This document shows positions 16,590 through 24,904 of a stretch of 64,000 nt of DNA, one piece after another; the stretch's first letter is position 1; every line of letters starts with the position of its first letter. Made by a program: the position numbers and the translations under genes. The notes beneath the pieces were generated by a model. The model had not been told where the DNA came from and ran no database searches. It worked only from the letters and a program-made list of their open reading frames with translations. Origin of the DNA: JAWWPG01 sp963820035 (GTDB lineage Bacteria; Actinomycetota; Actinomycetes; Propionibacteriales; Nocardioidaceae); contig CAWFYK010000002.1 in NCBI GenBank assembly GCA_963820035.1, positions 620,001-684,000 of the forward strand, written 5' to 3'.

Positions 16590-17543
16590 TCAGTCTGTGA
16601 TGTCGGGATCGTCGAGCCGGGCATGCTCGGCGGGTCTGGGACCACGGTAGTCGTCGCCGTAGGCCCCGGGTGACGGACGTCGGCTGCGCCGAGGGGCCGT
16701 CACCCCCGGCGCCAGTCGGCGGGCGGTGACGAGGAAGCCGGTATGCCCGTTCATCCGGTGCTCGGGACGGACCGCGAGGCCCTCCACATGCCAACCCCGC
16801 ACCAGCGACTCCCAGGACTCCGGCTCGGTGAAGCCCTCGTGCTCGCGGACCGTCTCGACGAACCTGCTCAGCTGGGTGGTCGTGGCGACGTAGGCGCAGA
16901 CCAGGCCGCCCGGCAGCAGCGCTCGCGCCACTCGCCCGACGCACTCCCAGGGCGCCAGCATGTCGAGCACGACCCGGTCGACCTCAATCTCCCCCAGGTC
17001 GGTGGCCAGATCACCGACCGTCAGCCGCCACGCCGGATGAGGTCCGCCGAAGAAGGCAGCTACGTTCTTGCGAGCGACCTCCGCGAACTCGTCTCGCCGC
17101 TCGTACGACGAGACGCGGCCATCGACTCCGACGGCGCGCAGCAGGCTGCACGTGAGCGCCCCCGACCCGACTCCGGCCTCCACGACATGGGCGCCGGGGA
17201 AGATGTCGGCCAGCGTGACGATCTGGGCCGCGTCCTTCGGGTACACGACGGCTGCCCCACGTGGCATCGAGACGACGAAGTCGGCCAGCAGCGGGCGTAG
17301 TACCAGGTAGTCGACCCCGCCGGTCGACGTGACGACGACGCCATCGGGACCGCCGATGAGATCGTCGTGCTCGATGCCACCCTTGTGCGTGAAGAAGGCC
17401 TTGCCGGCCTCGAGGAGCACGCTGTGCCGTCGCCCCTTCGGGTCGGTCAGTCGCACCCGCTCACCGGCGCGCAGCGGACCCCGACGGACTCCCGACCACG
17501 GCGGGTCCTCCGGATTCGTCACTGGGTCGTCGGTCGTGGCCAT
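16590..17543 (-). CDS. trmI: tRNA (adenine58-N1)-methyltransferase TrmI
   Basis: SAM-dependent enzyme that forms m1A58 in the T-loop of tRNA, stabilising tRNA structure. The 317-residue protein has an N-terminal beta domain (RAGERVRLTDPKGRRHSVLLEAGKAFFTHKG) and a Rossmann methyltransferase core with the SAM motif VVEAGVGSGALT, then DRVVLDMLAPWE, the motif-IV segment. The C-terminal 40 residues are basic, Pro- and Ser-rich. Genes of this family lie next to arc/mpa in many actinobacteria. The ATG at 17543 is 9 nt after TAGGCT. Confidence 0.95.
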   Translation of the reverse strand: MATTDDPVTNPEDPPWSGVRRGPLRAGERVRLTDPKGRRHSVLLEAGKAFFTHKGGIEHDDLIGGPDGVVVTSTGGVDYLVLRPLLADFVVSMPRGAAVVYPKDAAQIVTLADIFPGAHVVEAGVGSGALTCSLLRAVGVDGRVSSYERRDEFAEVARKNVAAFFGGPHPAWRLTVGDLATDLGEIEVDRVVLDMLAPWECVGRVARALLPGGLVCAYVATTTQLSRFVETVREHEGFTEPESWESLVRGWHVEGLAVRPEHRMNGHTGFLVTARRLAPGVTAPRRSRRPSPGAYGDDYRGPRPAEHARLDDPDITD

Positions 17544-17552
17544 TGGTCCGCC

Positions 17553-17558
17553 AGCCTA
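17553..17558 (-). promoter_or_regulatory. -10 box upstream of trmI
   Basis: TAGGCT on the minus strand, 9 nt before the trmI ATG, no ribosome-binding site; nearly leaderless. Confidence 0.45.
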
Positions 17559-17717
17559 ATGCCGGGGCTCGTTCCCGGTGGTGGCGGTTCCTGGCTCAGC
17601 CGAGGCCGGGCGAGTCTCGCCGGGCTTGACCACGATGCGGCTCACATTCGCGGCAAAGGTGCGGGTCTCCCACTCTGCCGGGAGTAGCGTGCCCTGGTCC
17701 GACGTAGGGCCAGCGGC

Positions 17718-18863
17718 TCAGCCGACCCGGAAGGCGTTGTCGACATCCTTCGTCACCAGCACACCGTAGACGGAGCCGGAGGGCTCGAGCAGCACGTACT
17801 CGGTCGCGGGCGTCGTCTGCATGGCGCGCAGCAGGTCCTCGCCCCGCAGGTCGGCGGGGAGCATCAGCCCGGCCTCGAGCCGTCTGGCGAGGTCGCCGGT
17901 CGGCATCCAGGGCCGCCGGTCGACCGGAGTGGACTGGACGGCCGCCTCGTTGACGATCCCCTCCGGCTGCCCCAGGCTCGACACCACGACGAGGGATCCC
18001 GCGTTCGCCTCCTGGGCGCGGCGAATGGCCTCTGAGAGGGGGAGGTCCGCGGGTACGCCGATCGCGGGTCGTGCCAGCATCCGGGCCTGGAGCGCCGGGA
18101 GCTTGGTCCGCACCTTCGCCATCATGAGCGACTGCGTGGCTCCTGCCCACAGGAACGCCCCGATCATGAAGGCCATCAAGTAGTCGATGATCGAGGGGAC
18201 GTGGTTGGTGATCAGGAGCAGGAGCGGATAGAACACGGCAACCACGGCGGCGGCCCGGCCGCCCCACGCGGCCACCGTCACACCGAGGTCCCGCCTGCGG
18301 GTGGCGCCCCAGACGGCCGCTTGGAGCACCCGCCCGCCGTCGAGCGGGAGCCCGGGCACCAGGTTGAGCACACCGACGATCAGGTTGGCTCCCGCCAGAG
18401 CGGCGATGCCGAACCTGAGGAGTCCGTCGTCGAACGTGTCGATCGCCAGATAGGCCACACCGCCGATGGCGAGGGAGGTGAGCGGACCCACCACCGCGAT
18501 GACGAACTCGCGCCACGGCGTCTCGGCCTCACCCTCGATCTCGGTGGCGCCGCCGAGGAAATGCAGGTTGATCGAGCTCACCGGCATCTGGAAGCTTCGT
18601 GCCGCCACCGCATGCGACACCTCGTGCAGCAGCACGGAGAGATAGAGCAGGACGGCGAAGGCCACGCCGGCCAGGTAGGCCATGCTCCCCAGCCCGGGCT
18701 CGACCTCTTCCAGCCGAGGCTCCACGACGATGGCGATGAGCAGGACGATCAGGAACCAGGAGTGCTGGACGGTGATGTCGATGCCGGAGATGGTGCCCAG
18801 CCGGAACGTCCCCGGACGCGGCCGGGGGCGCGTCTCGGGTCGCTGTCCGCTGGGGGCGCTCAC
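17718..18863 (-). CDS. Site-2-protease-like M50 metalloprotease with CBS domains
   Basis: Membrane-embedded zinc protease, 381 residues. The zinc motif HEVSH is at residues 80-84 in a membrane helix, and the second motif NLVPGLPLDGGRVL supplies the third ligand Asp, both typical of M50/SpoIVFB-type enzymes. Four to six membrane segments occupy residues about 30-230. The C-terminal part (about 245-381) resembles a pair of CBS domains (IGVPADLPLSEAIRRAQEANAGSLVVV), likely a ligand-sensing module. Substrate unknown. The GTG start at 18863 is 6 nt after TAGCGT, and the gene is divergent from the RecB-like gene with only 48 bp between. Confidence 0.92.
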   Translation of the reverse strand: MSAPSGQRPETRPRPRPGTFRLGTISGIDITVQHSWFLIVLLIAIVVEPRLEEVEPGLGSMAYLAGVAFAVLLYLSVLLHEVSHAVAARSFQMPVSSINLHFLGGATEIEGEAETPWREFVIAVVGPLTSLAIGGVAYLAIDTFDDGLLRFGIAALAGANLIVGVLNLVPGLPLDGGRVLQAAVWGATRRRDLGVTVAAWGGRAAAVVAVFYPLLLLITNHVPSIIDYLMAFMIGAFLWAGATQSLMMAKVRTKLPALQARMLARPAIGVPADLPLSEAIRRAQEANAGSLVVVSSLGQPEGIVNEAAVQSTPVDRRPWMPTGDLARRLEAGLMLPADLRGEDLLRAMQTTPATEYVLLEPSGSVYGVLVTKDVDNAFRVG

Positions 18864-18869
18864 ACCTCA

Positions 18870-18875
18870 ACGCTA
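18870..18875 (-). promoter_or_regulatory. -10 box, leaderless M50 protease transcript
   Basis: TAGCGT on the minus strand, 6 nt before the GTG of the protease gene. Back to back with the plus-strand box at 18899. Confidence 0.5.
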
Positions 18876-18898
18876 GCGTGTGTGTCGGCGGGGTGGCC

Positions 18899-18904
18899 TA
18901 GCCT
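18899..18904 (+). promoter_or_regulatory. -10 box, leaderless RecB-like gene transcript
   Basis: TAGCCT, 7 nt before the ATG at 18912. The two divergent boxes are 23 bp apart, so the promoters must overlap. Confidence 0.5.
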
Positions 18905-18911
18905 TGCGTTC

Positions 18912-20099
18912 ATGATGGCTGAGTCGGACCGGACGGCGGCGCTTGCCTCGCCGCTTGCCCCTGGCTCAGACGCGCCCGAGATGCTGCGGATCAGCTCGCG
19001 CACCTCGTTGTCGCCGAGCCGGGCCAGCGACTTCATGACCTGCCCGCTCCTCTACCGCTTCCGGGTCATCGACCGGCTGCCGGAGCGGCCGAGCATCGAC
19101 GCGGTGCGTGGCTCCGTCGTCCACAAGGTCCTCGAGGAGCTTTTCGACCTGCCGGCACGCGAGCGCACTCAGAGCACGGCCTCGCTGATGCTCGGTCCCG
19201 TGTGGGAGCGGCTCCTTGCCGACGAGCCGGAGCTGGCAGAGATGTTCGCCCAGGAGCCGGCGGCCGACCTTCTCACTCCCGGAGCGCCAGGAGCTGGGGC
19301 CCGTCCGGTCGTGGATCTGGCGACCTGGCTCGACCAGTGCCGTGACCTGCTCGGACGCTACTTCCTGCTCGAGGACCCTCAGCGCCTCGAACCGACCGAG
19401 CGCGAGGTGCACGTGGTCTCGACGCTCGACTCCGGGCTGCTCATCCACGGCTACATCGACCGGCTCGACCTGGCCCCGACCGGCGAGCTGCGCATCGTCG
19501 ACTACAAGACCGGCCGTTCGCCGGGTGAGCGTTTCGAGGCGAAGGCGCTCTTCCAGATGAAGTTCTACGCCCTCGTCGTGTGGCGCACCCGCGGGGTGAT
19601 CCCGACCCTGCTCCAGCTCATCTACCTCGGCAACGGAGAGATGCTGCGTTACCAGCCCGACGAGGCTGACCTGCTGGCGACCGAGCGCAAGGTCGACGCC
19701 CTCTGGAGTGCGATCAGGCGAGCCGACGAGTCTGGCGAGTGGCGACCCAACAAGACGCCGTTGTGCGCCTGGTGCGACCACCAGGCGATCTGTCCCGCCT
19801 GGGGTGGCACCCCGCCGCCTCTCCCCGAGCGGGTGCCGGACACCGCGCCTCCCGGAGAGGCCACCTCGGGCGCCACGGTGTTGCTCGATGCCCCTGTGTC
19901 GGTGGAGGAGCGAGCGCAGCCCGAGGTTGTGCCGTCCGCAGTCCCGACGCCGTCTGACACCCCGGCCGAGACGACAGCCCAGTCCGGACTGCCCATCCCC
20001 GACGACGCTCCAGAATCGTCCGATACCTCGCAGGAAGAGCTGTTCCCGGCACTTCCCACGTCAGACCGGCCATCCCCGGACCGCCCCCCTCGGCCCTAG
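18912..20099 (+). CDS. RecB family PD-(D/E)XK nuclease with predicted iron-sulfur cluster
   Basis: 395-residue single-domain nuclease of the RecB/Cas4-like superfamily, acting on DNA ends. Motifs: SPSRASDFMTCPLLYRF (N-terminal Cys), GSVVHKVLEELF (the His/Glu motif), HGYIDRLDL then ELRIVDYKTG (catalytic Asp and E/D-x-K), and the C-terminal LCAWCDHQAICPAW cysteine cluster. One early and three late cysteines suggest a 4Fe-4S cluster as in AddB-type nucleases. The last 110 residues are acidic and Pro/Thr/Ser-rich. The ATG at 18912 follows a TAGCCT box by 7 nt. A second ATG lies at 18915. A nuclease of this type is commonly found near trmI/arc in actinobacteria. Confidence 0.9.
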   Translation: MMAESDRTAALASPLAPGSDAPEMLRISSRTSLSPSRASDFMTCPLLYRFRVIDRLPERPSIDAVRGSVVHKVLEELFDLPARERTQSTASLMLGPVWERLLADEPELAEMFAQEPAADLLTPGAPGAGARPVVDLATWLDQCRDLLGRYFLLEDPQRLEPTEREVHVVSTLDSGLLIHGYIDRLDLAPTGELRIVDYKTGRSPGERFEAKALFQMKFYALVVWRTRGVIPTLLQLIYLGNGEMLRYQPDEADLLATERKVDALWSAIRRADESGEWRPNKTPLCAWCDHQAICPAWGGTPPPLPERVPDTAPPGEATSGATVLLDAPVSVEERAQPEVVPSAVPTPSDTPAETTAQSGLPIPDDAPESSDTSQEELFPALPTSDRPSPDRPPRP

Positions 20100-20280
20100 C
20101 CTCTCGTCGCCCATCGCCGCGCGACTCTCCACCCGCGCCGTGCGTCGGCCGGAGCAGCCGTCATACGGCTCACGTCCGCGAGAGCTCCCCACGCAGGCCG
20201 TCGTACGACGGGACAACCGAGGTCCACCCAGACGAGCGCTTCACGCCCCTCCACGCAGACGCTCAACTCCGCCGCGACGG
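20100..20280. other. Gap between RecB-like gene and repeat array
   Basis: Left part of a 317-bp convergent gap. The only structure I see is a perfect 12-bp palindrome CGTCGTACGACG at 20209-20220, built from the octamer enriched across the window. The right part of the gap is the tandem array at 20281-20412. Confidence 0.6.
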
Positions 20281-20412
20281 GAAGAACGTGACGGCTCGAC
20301 CGGAAGAACCTGACGGCTCGAGCGGAAGAACGTGACGGCTCGACCGGAAGAACCTGACGGCTCGAGCGGAAGAACGTGACGGCTCGACCGGAAGAACGGG
20401 ACGGCTCGACGG
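20281..20412 (-). repeat. 22-bp tandem repeat array 1 (six units)
   Basis: Six direct units of exactly 22 bp: 20281, 20303, 20325, 20347, 20369 and 20391. Read on the minus strand the core is CGAGCCGTCACGTTCTTCC plus three variable bases. Units alternate between two types (CGTGACGG...GACCG and CCTGACGG...GAGCG), giving a 44-bp higher-order period for the first four. The array ends 4 bp after the oppF-like stop codon (20417-20419). The same unit forms arrays at 58151 and 58823. Short minus-strand open frames across it are artefacts, since 22 is not a multiple of three. Confidence 0.95.
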
Positions 20413-20416
20413 GGGC

Positions 20417-21715
20417 TCAGTAGAGGTGGCAGGCCACCTCGACGTCGTCCTTCGTTCGGAGCACGACGTCCTCGCCGGGGTGGAACGTGACCGTGACGCC
20501 GGCAGGTGACTCCTCGATGTCGTCGACGCCGGTCCAGAACTGCCGGTCGGCCGCCTCGGCCCGCACCTCGTCGAGAAGGGCGACCAGATCCCTCGGGCTG
20601 GCATCGCTTGACGGGCGCAGCACCGCGGGACCGGTTTCCTGGTCCGCGAGCTCGTCCAGGTTGGCGATTCTGCTGCGCTCGGCGTCGAAGGTCGACGCGC
20701 GGGTGCGCAGCCAGTGACCTTCGAGCGCGGCGACCAGGTCGCGGGCCTCCCACCCGCACGTGTCGAAGGCGGCCGGGCAGCGCGGGTGGAAGGCGCAGCC
20801 GCGCGGCGGCCGCGCCGCGTCCGGGATCTCCCCCTTCAGCAGGTCAGCGGTCTTCGAGCGGCTGGGGTCGGGATCCGGGATCGCGGCCAGCAGCGCCTTC
20901 GTGTAGGGGTGCTTCGGGTCGCGAAAGATGTCCGCGGTGTCCCCGAACTCGACGATCCGGCCGAGGTACATGATAGCGATCCGGTCGCAGAAGAACTTCG
21001 CGCTGGCCAGGTCATGGGTGATGTAGACGTAGCTGAGGTCGAGCTGGGCCTTCAGGTCCAGCATCAGCTGCAGGATCTTCGCGCGCACGCTCATGTCCAG
21101 CATCGAGATCGGCTCGTCCGCCACCAAGATGCTCGGGCTCATGATGATCGCCCGGGCAATCACGACGCGCTGCTTCTGCCCCCCGGACAGGTCGCTCGGG
21201 TACTTCGACATGAACAGCTCGACCGGGGAGAGCCCGACCCGCTCCAGCGCGTCGACGACCATGTCATGCCGGTCACGGCTGGGCACTTTGTGGATGCGCA
21301 GCGGGTCGCGTAGCGCCTGCTCGACGGTCATCGCCGGGTTGAGGGCGGCGTTGGGGTCCTGGAAGACCATCTGGACGTGACGGCGGAGCGCCCGGAGCCG
21401 CCGCTTCGACAACGTCGCGATGTCCTCGTCGATCTCGTCGTCGCGGATCCGGACCGACCCGGTCGTGATCGGAGCCAACCCCATCAGGGACCGGCCGAGG
21501 GTCGACTTGCCGCTGCCGCTCTCACCGACGAGGCCGACGACCTCGCCCTTGTGCAGCCGCAGGTTCACGCCGTCGACCGCTTTGACGGTGCCGGTGCTCC
21601 GGCCGAACAACCGGGCCAGCGTGCTGCCGCCGAGGTCGAAGTGGACAGACAGATCGTGGATGTCGACGACGACGGTCTCCCCCGCTCGCAGGCCGTCGTC
21701 AGGCTTCGTCTGCAA
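20417..21715 (-). CDS. Peptide ABC transporter ATP-binding protein (OppF/DppF type)
   Basis: One of two ATPases powering a peptide-type importer. It has Walker A GLVGESGSGKST, signature LSGGQKQRV, Walker B ILVADEPISMLD and the family's C-terminal cysteine-containing segment PPRGCAFHPRCPAAFDTCG. About 105 further residues follow this segment (acidic, ending DVEVACHLY), longer than most OppF proteins; I do not recognise this extension. I choose the TTG at 21715 because GGAGGGAG lies 7 nt upstream and it overlaps the OppD stop by 17 bp; a GTG at 21751 is the alternative. The 22-bp repeat array begins 4 bp past the stop. Confidence 0.93.
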   Translation of the reverse strand: MQTKPDDGLRAGETVVVDIHDLSVHFDLGGSTLARLFGRSTGTVKAVDGVNLRLHKGEVVGLVGESGSGKSTLGRSLMGLAPITTGSVRIRDDEIDEDIATLSKRRLRALRRHVQMVFQDPNAALNPAMTVEQALRDPLRIHKVPSRDRHDMVVDALERVGLSPVELFMSKYPSDLSGGQKQRVVIARAIIMSPSILVADEPISMLDMSVRAKILQLMLDLKAQLDLSYVYITHDLASAKFFCDRIAIMYLGRIVEFGDTADIFRDPKHPYTKALLAAIPDPDPSRSKTADLLKGEIPDAARPPRGCAFHPRCPAAFDTCGWEARDLVAALEGHWLRTRASTFDAERSRIANLDELADQETGPAVLRPSSDASPRDLVALLDEVRAEAADRQFWTGVDDIEESPAGVTVTFHPGEDVVLRTKDDVEVACHLY

Positions 21716-22754
21716 CGCTGATCTCCCTCCGCTCGAGCGGCTCCCGCCCACCCGGGGGGATCAGCTCCTCCGGGCCGGCAAGCCAGCACTCGACGGTTGA
21801 GCCGGTCTCGGGGACCGTCTGGACCGGGTCCTTCTCGCGACACACCCGCATCGCATCGGGACAGCGCGGGTGGAACCGACAGCCCGCCGGCGGCGACACC
21901 AGGTCGGGAGGCGAGCCAGGGATGAAGTTCAGCCCGGTTGTCGACAGACTGATGGTCGAACGGAGCAGCTCGCGGGTGTAGGGGTGCTGCGGGCTGCCGA
22001 ACACGGTCATGATCGACCCCTGCTCGACGATCCGACCGGCGTACATGACGGCCACCCGGTCGCACGCCTCAGCCACGATGCCGAGGTTGTGCGTGATCAG
22101 CAGCAGCGCGGTGTCGAAGTTGCGACGCAGGTCGTTGAGGATCGCGACGATCTGTGCCTCGACGAGGACGTCGAGCGCCGTTGTCGGCTCGTCGGCCACC
22201 ACGAACGACGGACGTAGCACCAAGGCGAGGGCGATCATCAGCCGCTGGCGCATCCCACCCGAGAACTCGTGCGGGTATGACCGGTAGCGGGTCGGCGGGA
22301 TGCCCATCAGCCGGAGTACCTCGAGCGCTCTGTCCCGGATCTCGCTCTTGCTGAGGTCGGGCTCGTGATGCCCGATCGTCTCCTCGAAGTGCTCCGAGAT
22401 GCGCATCAGCGGGTTCAGCCTGGTCAACGGCTCCTGGAAGATCATCCCTACGCTCTGGCCGCGCAGGGCGTAGGCCTCCTTGTCGCTCATCTGGAGGATG
22501 TCCTGGCCTTTGAACAGCACCCTGCCGTCGCGCTTGGCGCCCTGGGGCAGCAGACCCATCAGACCGCGGCCCAGCGTTGACTTGCCACACCCGGACTCGC
22601 CGACGAGTCCGAGGGTCTCGCCAGGGAAAAGCTGCAGGCTCACCCCGTCGACAGCCTGGATCGCGCCCCGTGCCGTGCCGTACCAGACCCGGAGGTCGTC
22701 GACGTCGAGGACCGGACTGCTCCGGTCGACTGCGGGAGCCGGCTCCGCGCTCAC
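21699..22754 (-). CDS. Peptide ABC transporter ATP-binding protein (OppD/DppD type)
   Basis: Second ATPase of the importer, 351 residues. Walker A GLVGESGCGKST, signature FSGGMRQRL, Walker B FVVADEPTTALD, switch His in LLITHNLGIV, and the C-terminal oligopeptide-transporter segment SPPAGCRFHPRCPDAMRVC, whose cysteines resemble the iron-sulfur type site of this family. It works as a heterodimer with the downstream OppF-like protein on the OppBC pore. The ATG overlaps the OppC stop by 4 bp. Confidence 0.95.
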   Translation of the reverse strand: MSAEPAPAVDRSSPVLDVDDLRVWYGTARGAIQAVDGVSLQLFPGETLGLVGESGCGKSTLGRGLMGLLPQGAKRDGRVLFKGQDILQMSDKEAYALRGQSVGMIFQEPLTRLNPLMRISEHFEETIGHHEPDLSKSEIRDRALEVLRLMGIPPTRYRSYPHEFSGGMRQRLMIALALVLRPSFVVADEPTTALDVLVEAQIVAILNDLRRNFDTALLLITHNLGIVAEACDRVAVMYAGRIVEQGSIMTVFGSPQHPYTRELLRSTISLSTTGLNFIPGSPPDLVSPPAGCRFHPRCPDAMRVCREKDPVQTVPETGSTVECWLAGPEELIPPGGREPLERREISVADEA

Positions 22755-23806
22755 GCGTTGGTCTCCTGATCGACGTCGACCGTTGGTGCGGGCGCCTCCT
22801 CGGGGGGCGGCTTGCGGTCCCGATCGACGGTCGGCCTGTCGTCCTGGCCGACACCGGGCGCCGAGTTCTCCACGACCTCCGCCCGCGAGCGGGGCGGCAT
22901 CATCACCGGCAGGAGCCGGCGGCGACGCAGGATCGGGTTGATGGTCTCGTTCAGTCCCTCACCGACGAGCGTCAGACCGGTGATGAGCAGCACGATCGCC
23001 AGCCCCGGATAGAGGCCGGTCCACCAGATCCCGGACTGGGCGTCGGTGATCGCCCGGCTGACATCGAAGCCCCACTCAGCGGCGTCTGTCGGCTGGATGC
23101 CCAGCCCGAGGAACCCGAGGGCGGCGAGCGTGCCGATGGCGTCCGCAGCGTTGAGCGTGCCGATGACCGGAACGCTCTGGATCACGTTGCCGAACAGGTA
23201 GCGCCGCATGATGACAAGGTCGGAGGCGCCGAGCGCACGCGCGGCCTCGACGTACGTCGACTCCTTGGCGCTGATGGTGGTGTTGCGCACGACCCGGAAG
23301 TACTGCGGGATGTAGATGACCGTCAGGGAGAGCGCGGCCGAGACCACCCCGCCACCGATCCGGTTACTCAGCAGGAACGCGAACACGATCGCGAGCAGCA
23401 GCGACGGGAAGGCGAACAGCGCGTCCATCACCAGCGTGATGCCGCGGTCCATCCAGCCGCCGAAATACCCCGAGATGAGCCCGAGCGGAACGCCGATGAC
23501 CAGGGAGAACGCCACCGAGAGCAGGACGACCTCGATCGCGGTCCGGGCACCCCACATGACGCGGGAGAGCACGTCGAACTCCAGACTGTCTGTGCCAAAC
23601 GGATGCTGGCTGTCGGGAGGCCCGAGCTTGGGGAACAGATGCCCGTTGGCGGAGTGCTGGGCGAAACCGTAGGGGGCGAGCCAGGGGTCGAAGATCGCCA
23701 CGATGACGAACACCGCCGTGATCAGGACGCCCGCGATGAGCAGCCAGCGGGCCAGCCCGCTCGTCTTCACGAAGGGCCCGGACAGCACACGCCACACCTT
23801 GCGCAT
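22751..23806 (-). CDS. Peptide ABC transporter permease (OppC/DppC type)
   Basis: Inner-membrane permease, 351 residues. N-terminal helix (LLIAGVLITAVFVIVAIF) followed by the periplasmic region with QHPFGTDSLEFDVLSRVMWGARTAIEV and about five further membrane segments. The ATPase-contact loop EAARALGASDLVIMRRYLFGN is clear. The last 50 residues are a Pro/Glu-rich cytoplasmic tail. Its start shares one base with the OppB stop (TGATG), indicating tight coupling. Confidence 0.95.
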   Translation of the reverse strand: MRKVWRVLSGPFVKTSGLARWLLIAGVLITAVFVIVAIFDPWLAPYGFAQHSANGHLFPKLGPPDSQHPFGTDSLEFDVLSRVMWGARTAIEVVLLSVAFSLVIGVPLGLISGYFGGWMDRGITLVMDALFAFPSLLLAIVFAFLLSNRIGGGVVSAALSLTVIYIPQYFRVVRNTTISAKESTYVEAARALGASDLVIMRRYLFGNVIQSVPVIGTLNAADAIGTLAALGFLGLGIQPTDAAEWGFDVSRAITDAQSGIWWTGLYPGLAIVLLITGLTLVGEGLNETINPILRRRRLLPVMMPPRSRAEVVENSAPGVGQDDRPTVDRDRKPPPEEAPAPTVDVDQETNA

Positions 23807-24831
23807 CAGTACCTCACCCTCGGGTCGATCAACGCGTTGACGATGTCGACCAGCATGCTGACGATGATGACCACGACGGCGAACAGGGTGATGATGCCTT
23901 GGACGGCGCCGTAGTCACGCCCGTTGATGTAACTGACGAGCTTGTTGCCGATGCCCGGCCAGCTGAAGGTCGACTCGGTGAGCACGGCGCCGGACATCAG
24001 CAGCGCAACTTGGAGCCCGATCACCGTGATGACCGGGACCAGCGCGTTGCGGAAGGCGTGGTTTCGCATCACCTTGCCCCGCTTGATGCCCCTGGCCTGG
24101 GCGGCCTCGACGTAGTCGCTCTGCATGGTCTGCAGGATGTTGACGCGAACAAGTCTGATGAAGACCCCGCAGATGAGCAGGCCGAGCGTGAACGCCGGCA
24201 GGATCAGGTGGAGCAGCACGTTCTTCACCGCGCCGCTGTCGCCGCTGAGAATCGAGTCGATCAGCAGGATGTGTGTCCGGGTCGGTACCGCATACGTCGC
24301 CTCCGTGTCCGACTCGCGGCCGGTCGGCAGCCCGAGCCGCGGTGCGACGTACAGCTGGATGAGCAGGCCCACGAAGAAGACCGGGGCCGCATAGGTGAAG
24401 ATCCCAAAGAGCCGGATCAGCACGTCCGGAGCAGTGTCGCGCATGCGCCCCGCGAGCAGCCCGAGCGGGATGCCGATCGAGAGCGCGACGATGAAGGCGG
24501 CGACGGTGAGCGTCAGCGTCGCCCCACCATTGTCCTTGACGACCGAGAGGATCGACTGGTTGTCCGTGAAGCTCTTGCCGAAGTTGCCGCGCGCGACGTC
24601 ACCCAGGTAGGACCAGTACTGGCTGAGCAGTGGCCGGTCGAGACCGAGCTGGTGACGGCGCAGGGCGAGCGCCTGCGGCGAGAGCTTCCCACCGAGGGCT
24701 GCCGAGACCGGGTCGCCCGGGGCCACTCGCAGCAGCACGAAAACGAGGGTCAACGAGATCCACATCATCGGCAGCACCAGCAGGACCCGCTGGCCGATGA
24801 AGCGCGGGAGCGACCCCGACTGGGAACTCAT
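23806..24831 (-). CDS. Peptide ABC transporter permease (OppB/DppB type)
   Basis: Inner-membrane permease, 341 residues, with six membrane segments; N-terminal helix VLLVLPMMWISLTLVFVLLRVAPGDP and the conserved LGLDRPLLSQYWSYLGDVARGNFGKS region. The ATPase-contact loop is EAAQARGIKRGKVMRNHAFRNALVP. The insert with GRESDTEATYAVPT lies in the long extracellular loop. I choose the ATG at 24831 (MSSQSGSLPRF); open frame continues upstream but lies across the hairpin at 24848-24886. Confidence 0.94.
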   Translation of the reverse strand: MSSQSGSLPRFIGQRVLLVLPMMWISLTLVFVLLRVAPGDPVSAALGGKLSPQALALRRHQLGLDRPLLSQYWSYLGDVARGNFGKSFTDNQSILSVVKDNGGATLTLTVAAFIVALSIGIPLGLLAGRMRDTAPDVLIRLFGIFTYAAPVFFVGLLIQLYVAPRLGLPTGRESDTEATYAVPTRTHILLIDSILSGDSGAVKNVLLHLILPAFTLGLLICGVFIRLVRVNILQTMQSDYVEAAQARGIKRGKVMRNHAFRNALVPVITVIGLQVALLMSGAVLTESTFSWPGIGNKLVSYINGRDYGAVQGIITLFAVVVIIVSMLVDIVNALIDPRVRY

Positions 24832-24847
24832 GACACCACCTTCTACC

Positions 24848-24886
24848 TGACACTGGGGAGGGGCAACCCGCCCCTCCCCAGTGTCA
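24848..24886 (-). terminator. 17-bp perfect hairpin inside the peptide importer operon
   Basis: TGACACTGGGGAGGGGC and its exact complement GCCCCTCCCCAGTGTCA separated by AACCC. It lies between the binding-protein stop (24905) and the OppB start (24831). It should act as a partial terminator or 3'-end stabiliser, so that the binding protein is made in excess over membrane parts. Confidence 0.85.
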
Positions 24887-24904
24887 TCACTGTCGTGACC
24901 GGCG

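Noticed and set aside
20281..20412. Tandem array resembling a CRISPR
   Set aside because: Units follow each other every 22 bp with no unique spacers, there is no leader and no cas gene. The same holds for 58151-58260 and 58823-58932.
20263..20604. Open frame on the minus strand rich in VEPSRSS / RAVTFF-like repeats
   Set aside because: It is a by-product of the 22-bp repeat unit running through three frames and overlaps the oppF-like gene; no ribosome-binding site. The same applies to 58759-58965 and 58268-58876.
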